From Ipomoea triloba (Eukaryota; Streptophyta; Magnoliopsida; Solanales; Convolvulaceae), in the NCBI RefSeq assembly GCF_003576645.1, contig NC_044925.1, forward strand, positions 2,917,869-2,981,868: DNA of 64,000 nt. Reading direction: 5' to 3'. The position numbers and the translations under genes are program-made. This document shows, one piece after another, positions 57,571-64,000 of the stretch. The notes under the pieces were generated by a model. It ran no database searches. It was not told the DNA's origin and saw nothing but the letters and a program-made list of their open reading frames with translations. The stretch's first letter is position 1. Each line of letters opens with the position of its first letter.

Positions 57571-57852
57571 ATGTCACTCGCCGTTAAACACTTCATTATT
57601 TTCTGTTTGGTTGTTCTCTTCGCCTTTCTATCGCCGTTAAACGCCGCCGTCTCCGATCAGATCCGAAAGCCTCTGGGGATCCGGCGGGTCATCAATCGCA
57701 ACCCGCAACCCGACTGCGGCGACATCGGGTCTAAATCTCAGTGCCTACAGAGCCCCAAATGCCGGTGGTGCCACAGCGACGCCATTGATGACTCCTGCTT
57801 CACCAAGCCCGAAGCTTCCCGATTGCCCTCCCAGGTCTTCGTCTGCAATTGA
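57571..57852 (+). CDS. Small secreted cysteine-rich protein (function unknown)
   Basis: 93 residues, intronless, ATG in good context (AAAATGTC). Residues 1-25 are a classic signal peptide (MSLAVKHFIIFCLVVLFAFL..) with cleavage likely after the NAA near residue 26. The mature part has six Cys in DCGDIGSKSQC, PKCRWCHSDAID-DSC and VFVC: a spacing conserved in an uncharacterised plant family whose members also carry the CRWC-SDA-DD-CF signature. It is probably extracellular or in the secretory pathway with three disulfides. Function is not known; resemblance to PSI-like folds is speculation. Confidence 0.78.
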   Translation: MSLAVKHFIIFCLVVLFAFLSPLNAAVSDQIRKPLGIRRVINRNPQPDCGDIGSKSQCLQSPKCRWCHSDAIDDSCFTKPEASRLPSQVFVCN

Positions 57853-58300
57853 CTAAAACCTGCCTTTTCCTCTTTTGACCTAATTTCTTCCCAGTTTTGT
57901 ACAATCCCTCATCTGGTATTGCGTGTTTGTGAAATTAGTTCCCTATCAGATTACTTTTCAATGCTCTGGTAAAAATTTTGAGTTCTATGCTTTACTGTGC
58001 GAGGATTTGAGATTTCTATTCTTTCGATTTTGGAACCCCCAATAATAGAATGAAGTATGGAGAGAACTTATTGTCTTATTCTATTATTCATTGCTTTTTA
58101 TTGATCTTTCCTTTTTTCTTGCACTGCTAAATTTGGAATCTTTATCTTTATATATATATATGATGGAGAAAGGAGAAAGGAAAATGATGGTGATGGGAGG
58201 TTGTGCTTAGTGAAAATAAGAAAGTGGTGAATTGTTTGTGCTTTTTGAGTCCAGAAATTGCTGTAAGATGTTGATGGCTATTACTATTAGTTGAGGATAA
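57853..58300 (+). other. 3' UTR and downstream DNA of the small secreted gene
   Basis: No further exon with similarity is apparent after the TGA. AT-rich with a short (TA)n at 58150. Confidence 0.35.
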
Positions 58301-58302
58301 TC

Positions 58303-58400
58303 TTGTTTTGTTTTACATTCCTGGCAAAGCTTATGGAATTCATTACATTCTTGTTTTGTTTTACATTCATTGCAAAGCTTATGGAATTCATTACATTCTT
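58303..58400. repeat. 48-bp tandem duplication
   Basis: Two units of TTGTTTTGTTTTACATTC-..GGCAAAGCTTATGGAATT-CATTACATTC differ at about two positions. Confidence 0.88.
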
Positions 58401-58739
58401 GAATTGCATTTTGTGGGAAAGAAGTCTCTGCATTGTATTTTTCCATGGTTATTATAGAGCTCTGGCATTTACATTGTGGAGGGTAAGAGGGTTGCAGTCA
58501 CCCTTTTAGGATCCATTAATGGAGTAGATACTGAACATTGTGCTTTTAGGATAACATCTGAAGGCAATATTAGGTAGTATGAGCTGCAAGTTTCTTGTAT
58601 TTGCAAACTACATTGCATTCATTTAGGCACGAAGGGGTTGCGAATAGTGTGCGTTCAGATCTTTGATTTACGGGGAAAGCCTGATGCTATGCTCTACTGC
58701 AATGGGGGAAGCTCACCATTTGACTCTAGCTGGCAAAAG

Positions 58740-58890
58740 GAGCATAATGAGGTAAATCAACTTAGGTTGTCGTAGCTGAACCGGCTCAAACAAATAATGT
58801 CAATAAACAATTCTCATGAGGAGTTAAATTTGGAATCTCGTAGTTACCAAGTTAATCTCCTGACCAACTTAGTTGGGATTGTCCCATGTA
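58740..58890 (-). mobile_element. SINE-like retroposon (family 3)
   Basis: The minus strand starts TGGGACAATCCCAACTAAGT, then TTGGTCAGGAGATTAACTTG and a GAGATTCCAAATTTAACTCC box-B-like stretch. It matches 5750-5960. A diverged relative is at 62620-62760. Confidence 0.5.
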
Positions 58891-59838
58891 CACATGGATA
58901 TGCTTTGTTGGACTCTACTTTCCTGTTTGCAAAGGTAACATGTCCTGTAAAATTTTAACTAGAAAAGAAAATAGTTAAATAGGTCATTGAATTATACGCA
59001 AAAAATACAATAGGCAAGTAATTACCCTTTACTGATAAAAATGTTGGCAAGATATTCTTTTGTTTTGGTTTTCTTTTAATCGTCTTTTCTTTTAACTATG
59101 ATTTGTAGCATTACTATTTTAACAAAATCTTATATATTCAACCTTTCAAAGGGCATTAAGCCAATCATTGTCTTGTACCTTTCTGGCTAAGATTGAGCAG
59201 ACTTGAAATAGATGTACTAGGGATATGCTTTATGGTTAAGATTGGGCACACTTGTAATAGATATACTAGGGATATGCTTTATTTTAAACATGGTTGGCAA
59301 GCTATTGCATATAAGTTTCTTCCGAAGGTTGAATTCCAAATCCAAGGGCCCTGGCCCAACAGAGCGTGGTTGTTCCCACACTGTGGCTGGTGAGATTTGA
59401 TCATTGATTTTTCTTTTGAAACTTTACTTAAGTGACCAATTGAGCTGCTTATGCGGGCAAAAAGAATTTAAAAGTTATTGCATATAAGTTGGGTTTACTC
59501 ATTGCACACCTTTACTTATTGGCCGCATGTTTCCCTCGCCATCCAAATATTTTTAAACAACTTAATATCATCATCCAAATATTTTTAAACAAGTTAATAT
59601 CGTCATCCAAATATTTTAAAACAACTTAATAATTGAAATAAGGTTGAATTTCACCACTCCATCCCTCACAATATCAAACATTATACAGTATCAAATGGTA
59701 CATAGAAAAGTTTTACATTGAAAATAATAAAATAAAATAAAATAAAATCTATCAAAGATTTCAACTTTGAATCTCTATCACAACTTACACATTGATTAAG
59801 ATGTGTTGGCATATTGGCATAGCTTTTTGTACCCAAAC
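58891..59838. other. Intergenic DNA with small duplications
   Basis: CTTGAAATAGATGTACTAGG-GATATGCTTTATGGTTAAGA and its copy lie at 59200-59290 (period about 55). CATCCAAATATTTTTAAACA recurs three times at 59540-59620. No gene. Confidence 0.5.
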
Positions 59839-60591
59839 TTAAAAACCTCCGCCCCAACTACTACCAAAATCTCCACCACCACTCCAACTGCTCCCGCCGC
59901 CGTCATTGCCACTCCACCCACTACTACTATGATCCGTATAACTACTTGTATGACCGCCGCTACTATGACTCACAGTAGTCGTATGTGTATCGCTCCCGCC
60001 TACACTATGAGTGGTACTCATATGACCCCCGCTACTAGTATGATTGTCAGTAGTACCATGTCCACCGATATTCGTGACACCTGTATATTCGCCACTATTG
60101 TGACTCACAGCAGTTGTATGTGTATCGCTCCCACCTACACTATGAGTGGTACTTGTATGACCCCCGCTACTAGTATGATCGTCAGTAGTACCATGTCCGC
60201 CCTGATTACTGTCACTACCAATCGGGGCGTGACCTGCATGTTTGTGACTACCACCGTCGTTATTGGTAGCATCACCGGTGCAAGTGTCTGGCATCGGTAA
60301 AACACCCAAATTAACTATTGAGAGATTTTCGTAAAACGGTCCCACACCAGGTGTACTACTTTCCTTACCGACTTTTCTTCCACCACCACCGCCCTCGCCC
60401 GAAGCGGCGGTGGTAGAAGTTTTATTTCCTTCATCAGGACTCTTGGAAGGCTTACGCTTTCTAAAGAAACTGCCACAAGCAAATACAACCATGGAAAGCA
60501 AAGAGACAGAGGCAGCAATCATGAAAACCATGAAAGCTGGATTATCGCTTGCATGCACCCCACCACCCATGACTACAGAATGTCTACCCAT
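59839..60591 (-). CDS. Gly/Ser/Thr/His-rich single-pass membrane protein (uncharacterised)
   Basis: 250 residues, single exon. Residues 18-43 form one hydrophobic segment (AFMVFMIAASVSLLSMVVFA) followed by basic FRKRKPSK, so the C-terminus is probably cytosolic. The rest is low complexity: a GEGGGGG run, then a 45-residue tandem duplication (131-175 and 176-220, GGHGTTD-HTSSGGH-STTHSV...), and a GSSWSGGGDFGSSWGGGF tail. Such Gly/Ser/Trp tails occur in many small plant proteins. I know no defined domain or function. A (TA)n run at 60627-60661 sits only about 37 bp upstream of the ATG. Codon order is preserved between the two repeats, consistent with a real gene. Confidence 0.68.
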   Translation of the reverse strand: MGRHSVVMGGGVHASDNPAFMVFMIAASVSLLSMVVFACGSFFRKRKPSKSPDEGNKTSTTAASGEGGGGGRKVGKESSTPGVGPFYENLSIVNLGVLPMPDTCTGDATNNDGGSHKHAGHAPIGSDSNQGGHGTTDDHTSSGGHTSTTHSVGGSDTHTTAVSHNSGEYTGVTNIGGHGTTDNHTSSGGHMSTTHSVGGSDTHTTTVSHSSGGHTSSYTDHSSSGWSGNDGGGSSWSGGGDFGSSWGGGF

Positions 60592-60626
60592 TTCTTATTT
60601 CTTTGCAAGATTCTCCAGAGATCAGA

Positions 60627-60664
<38 letters not shown>

Positions 60665-60699
60665 CCCTAAACCCTATTCATCTTTGAGTTTGATCCAAT

Positions 60700-61638
60700 C
60701 CCATATATACAGTGAATGGATGTGACGCAGAACGTTCGAGTTCAATGCTTATAATCCTTAAGAGAATTTTTGGTAGTTGACTATGACTTTGAACGTAGAA
60801 AATTTTTCCTAAACTCCAAAACGCGGAAAGTTACATCAAAGAAATTGCAATACAAAGATTAATTAAGAAATTGAGGGCAATATAATATAATGCAATAAAC
60901 GTTTGGTTGGTTTTCCAAAACAATTGGCTTCAAAACCACTTGCTGCATATCAAAACGTTGAGGGTCCAGACAATGCACACCCTTTTTTAGTGACCGTGAG
61001 TTTCTCGTTAAAAAAATATAAAAATATTTTGTCACAACATATCATGTGTACAGTAAATTAAAGTTGAATTTGTATATAGATAATTAATTTGTACTTGTCA
61101 TGAGTAAATTAAAGTTGAATTTGTATATAGATAATTAATTTGTACCTGTCATGAGTAAATTATAAGTCAAATTTTGTAGGCAGCACAGTATCATTTAAGT
61201 GGTGGTCTTTTTCTCATCATATAGATGGTTTCCTTCTATTAGACTAGTGTGGCACCCACAGCTTTCCCTGCCCGGAAAATGCTATATTGTTTGATCAGCA
61301 CTATACTATTTTGCTAAAGATTTAATTTCAGCAAAGGTTTTTTAAGTATAACGATTTTTACATTTGATATTCATCTTTTAATTTGGACAAATATTATACT
61401 TGATTATCAAAATATTTCCACTCCTAATTCTTCCGTCATCTTAGCACTAGTTAGCCATAAAGTTCAGGGGTAAAATCATTTTTTCTTTGCCTGGGTATCT
61501 TCTTCCTCTTTGTTCTCAGCAGTAAAATGGATTGGTTGTTAATGTATTATTTAAAGCGGTCATGGATTCATATTTATGAATTAAGCATTTTAGCTAATCT
61601 ACAATAAAATGTAGTTTGTAGACAATTTAAAATCAATT
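60700..61638. other. Intergenic DNA between membrane protein gene and tRNA
   Basis: A 61-bp tandem duplication (GAGTAAATTAAAGTTGAATT-TGTATATAGATAATTAATTT-GTAC) lies at about 61053-61160. A partial copy of the 44388 retroposon is near 60970. No gene. Confidence 0.55.
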
Positions 61639-61712
61639 GGCCTATTAGCTCAGTTGGTTAGAGCATCGTGCTAATAACGCGAAGGTCGCAGGTTCGAGAC
61701 CTGCATGGGCCA
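61639..61712 (+). tRNA. tRNA-Ile (anticodon AAU)
   Basis: Folds as a full cloverleaf: acceptor GGCCTAT/ATGGGCC (one T-G wobble), D arm GCTC..GAGC, anticodon arm TCGTG-CTAATAA-CGCGA with AAT, T arm GCAGG-TTCGAGA-CCTGC, discriminator A. Box A (TAGCTCAGTTGG) and box B (GGTTCGAGACC) are canonical. A TTTT follows at 61713, a likely pol III terminator. It matches the standard plant nuclear tRNA-Ile sequence almost exactly; no intron. Confidence 0.97.
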
Positions 61713-61717
61713 TTTTT
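61713..61717 (+). terminator. Pol III terminator of tRNA-Ile
   Basis: A run of T residues directly after the discriminator base. Confidence 0.7.
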
Positions 61718-61743
61718 ATTGTATTTTCTACAGCCAAACACAC

Positions 61744-61965
61744 CCTCAATACTCTAAAATTACGATTCCACCCTCATGCCTCCTATTGCCGGTAGTCTGT
61801 TCACTTTGTTGGGCAAGTAATGTTGCTTTCTATTAGATTAGTGGATAGTTATTTGCCCCTAAACACTCTAAAATTACGATTTCACCCTCATGCCTCCTAT
61901 TGCCGGCAGCCTGTCGGGTAAGTGGTGTTGCTTTCTATTAGATAAGTGGATAGTTATTTGCTCAT
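61744..61965. repeat. About 115-bp tandem duplication downstream of the tRNA
   Basis: Two units share ACTCTAAAATTACGATT-CACCCTCATGCCTCCTATTG-CCGG and GTTGCTTTCTATTAGAT-AGTGGATAGTTATTTGC. Part of the unit is also found at about 57485-57520, 3' of the tRNA fragment. Confidence 0.82.
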
Positions 61966-62755
61966 CTGCATATAGGTCTTTTGGATATCGCATCAGGAGT
62001 TAATAATGGAATCCATAACTTTTGTTAGTAATTACTAATTAGTAACCTTTTGTTGCTTCATCCCACAAGTATTGTTGCTTGCTGCTGATAGTGTATTTGA
62101 AGAATTGAAGTTACATAAACTCGTAGCCACATACTAAAATAAGCGTGTCTCGAAAAGAATAACTAAATAGGTTGAGCATTATTCATGTACTTAAGGTTAA
62201 TAAATTTTTCAGGGTCGTTAACTTTTGCACTGAAAGTGGTAGCCCTCTAGTTATCATTATCAATGAATGCCAAATGTGGATGGAAAAGAACTGGAATGCG
62301 GTGTGCTGTCACATTCTCCGTGAATAGAACTAAATTGCGCACTAGTTAGCTAGAAGTTGTGGCAACGAGGTGGATCTCTCTTTGTTATCGTCTTGCCCTC
62401 CTAGATATGTTGTTGTGCGCGTCATGTGTGATATGCCCGGGGTGACCTTCTAGTTTTGTTTCGTCCACTTCCCTTTATCCCAAAAAAGGTTAACAAGTCA
62501 CAAGGCCACAAGGGAAACATTATCAAAAAAAAAAAAAAAAGTCAAGAGGGAAACCACTCGCAGCCACTATCAAAGGTATGCAATGAGTAAACTCTGTCTT
62601 GTGACCTTAACTGGCAAGACCACAATGAGCTAAATCATCTAGATTCCTCATAATTGATCAGCTCAAATTAAAAAGACAAATAGATCACTCCCGCTGAGAA
62701 TCAAACTTGTAATTTTATAATTACTAAGTAAACCGCCTAACAAACATATCTAAGT
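61966..62755. other. Intergenic DNA, family 3 retroposon relic
   Basis: 62620-62760 aligns loosely with the 5750 and 58740 retroposons. The remainder is unrecognised. Confidence 0.4.
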
Positions 62756-63099
62756 GATGGGTAAATATGCACATGTATTAGTCGGTCCGTAAATCACCTG
62801 TCCGTCGGTCACCCAACCTGTCCGTCAACGGTCACCCGGTCCGTCGGCCGCATGATCGGAAGCAACACACCTTGTGGATTGGAGGCTCACGAGCGCAACA
62901 GTTGCTTGATGTGACGACCGACAACTTTTCGGGAATAAGGGATCCGTGTTTTCATCACCTCGAGTAACTCAACCACTTCGAGCAAACCGATGCGCATTTT
63001 GCGGAGTGACAGCCCATATGCCCTCCACTTGTATGAGACACCATGTGCATAGTGAATCCACTTTGTATAAATAGGGGTCATTCCCCTCACTGGGGGGGG

Positions 63100-63247
63100 N
63101 NNNNNNNNNNNNNNNNNNNNNNNNNNNNNNNNNNNNNNNNNNNNNNNNNNNNNNNNNNNNNNNNNNNNNNNNNNNNNNNNNNNNNNNNNNNNNNNNNNNN
63201 NNNNNNNNNNNNNNNNNNNNNNNNNNNNNNNNNNNNNNNNNNNNNNN
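63100..63247. other. Assembly gap (148 N)
   Basis: Follows a run of G. Frames crossing it are meaningless. Confidence 0.99.
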
Positions 63248-63483
63248 ACATGCACGAGTAAATGTAACCATCAGAGCAGCCAAGTTGTGCAAGTTTGTTA
63301 GCAGCGAGAGTTGGATGGAAGAATATACTACTTGAGAAATTGCAAGAAAGCATAGAGAAGCTTGAAGAGATAAGAGAATGTACTACTTGAAAAACTGCAA
63401 GAAAGCATAGAGAAGCTTGAATATTATCTTATGTCAAGGAATTTGCAAGATGGTTGATTAGTCGACCAACACCTTGGGAGTCA

Positions 63484-63790
63484 AGCAACCTACACCAGCC
63501 AACCAAGCACAACCTGCACCTACGAGCGAAACACTTGCGGATGCCGATCAACCTGCACCAGCCAACCAAGCACAACCCGCACCGATGAGCGAAACACTTG
63601 TGGATGCCGATCAACCTGTACCAGCCAACCAAGCACAACCTGCACCGACGAGCGAAGCACTTGTGGATGCCGATCAACCTGCACCAGCCAACCAAGCACA
63701 ACCTGCACCGACGAGCGAAACACTTATGGGTGCCGATCAACCTGCACCGACGAGTGAAGCATTTGTGGACGCCAATCAACCTACACCTGT
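63484..63790 (+). repeat. 63-bp in-frame minisatellite (21-residue repeat)
   Basis: About four full units plus a partial one: CAACCTGCACCAGCCAACCA-AGCACAACCTGCACCGACGA-GCGAAACACTTGTGGATGCC-GAT. The plus frame reads QPAPANQAQPAPTSETLVDA-D repeatedly without a stop for over 100 codons, but begins at a TTG and has no upstream ATG before a stop. It may be a low-complexity segment of an element protein or fortuitous. Confidence 0.85.
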
Positions 63791-64000
63791 TTACTAAGCA
63801 CTTCGTGTGACGGGCGATTCGACAACTTGAATGTTATGCAATCTGGTCGATCATCCGCTGGGAAGCCTAGCCACCTTCAACGGACAACAACCACTTCAAC
63901 ATCAAGCCATTGACAGAGTGATATGTTGAACAACCACTTGCATATCGACAGATTACTTGGTGTGTAGTAATCTACCGTGTTTTGACCAATCACTTGGACG

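Larger units (their letters stand above)
62756..64000 (+). mobile_element. LTR-retrotransposon-like region (incomplete)
   Basis: GC-richer DNA with CGGTC/GTCCGTCGG repeats leads to TATAAATAGGGG at 63067, a TATA box of the kind typical of plant LTR promoters, then the gap, then A-rich leader-like sequence and a minisatellite. No LTR pair, primer-binding site or protease/RT frame can be seen because of the gap and the window edge, so the class is tentative. Confidence 0.42.

Noticed and set aside
59803..60300. 165-residue Thr/Met-rich plus-strand frame
   Set aside because: Antisense of the repeat-rich membrane-protein gene, which has the signal-anchor and the coherent repeat in its own frame.
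63474..63797. 107-residue repeat protein as a confident gene
   Set aside because: It begins at TTG with a stop upstream and no splice context visible; kept only as a minisatellite with coding potential.

Overview
This is plant nuclear DNA, very probably from a eudicot. The evidence is intron-containing genes with plant-specific families (STICHEL-like, PUB U-box/ARM, class A4 heat-shock factor, an organellar PPR protein), a nuclear tRNA-Ile(AAU) gene, and AT-rich intergenic DNA packed with small transposons, SINEs and LINE/copia/LTR remnants. The repeat style and protein details suggest an asterid, perhaps Convolvulaceae, but the sequence alone does not settle this. There are two assembly gaps (48505-48972 and 63100-63247) and one isolated N (56934).

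Layout. 1-9.6 kb is a repeat field: GTAC/ATTAT-rich elements, two inverted-repeat elements filled with GTGCAAGTAA/TAACTAGGTGCAC motifs, SINEs, a MITE and an eight-copy 97-bp tandem array. 9649-14928 (+) is a six-exon STICHEL-like gene carrying a SINE in its last intron. 15-38 kb has no protein gene that I can support. It holds SINEs with clear target-site duplications, several TIR elements (including a 1.1-kb foldback MULE with a 9-bp duplication), a dead Ty1-copia 5' end and long tandem repeats. 38247-40415 (+) is an intronless PUB17-type E3 ubiquitin ligase. 45045-46283 (-) is a two-exon HSFA4 with a probable 5'UTR intron reaching about 47.2 kb; a LINE reverse-transcriptase remnant lies directly upstream. 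49664-51381 (-) is a broken, 3'-truncated copy of the GPI mannosyltransferase I (PIG-M) gene. 52165-53640 (-) is an intronless PPR gene matching OTP43. 55154-57129 is a complete non-autonomous hAT element with an 8-bp duplication and another element nested in it. 57571-57852 (+) encodes a small secreted Cys-rich protein, 59839-60591 (-) a Gly/Ser/Thr/His-rich single-pass membrane protein with a 45-residue duplication, and 61639-61712 is tRNA-Ile(AAU). The window ends in an LTR-element-like region with a 63-bp in-frame minisatellite.

The genes are ordinary independent eukaryotic transcription units (stress transcription, ubiquitination, mitochondrial RNA splicing, cell morphogenesis) and do not form a pathway or operon. 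I found no CRISPR, phage or bacterial-type system. The most unusual material is in the repeats: small inverted-repeat elements that share termini (TGGACC... / ...ATAATTTGCCC) but whose interiors are expanded from different short oligonucleotide motifs, and tandem arrays that may have grown out of SINE sequence.
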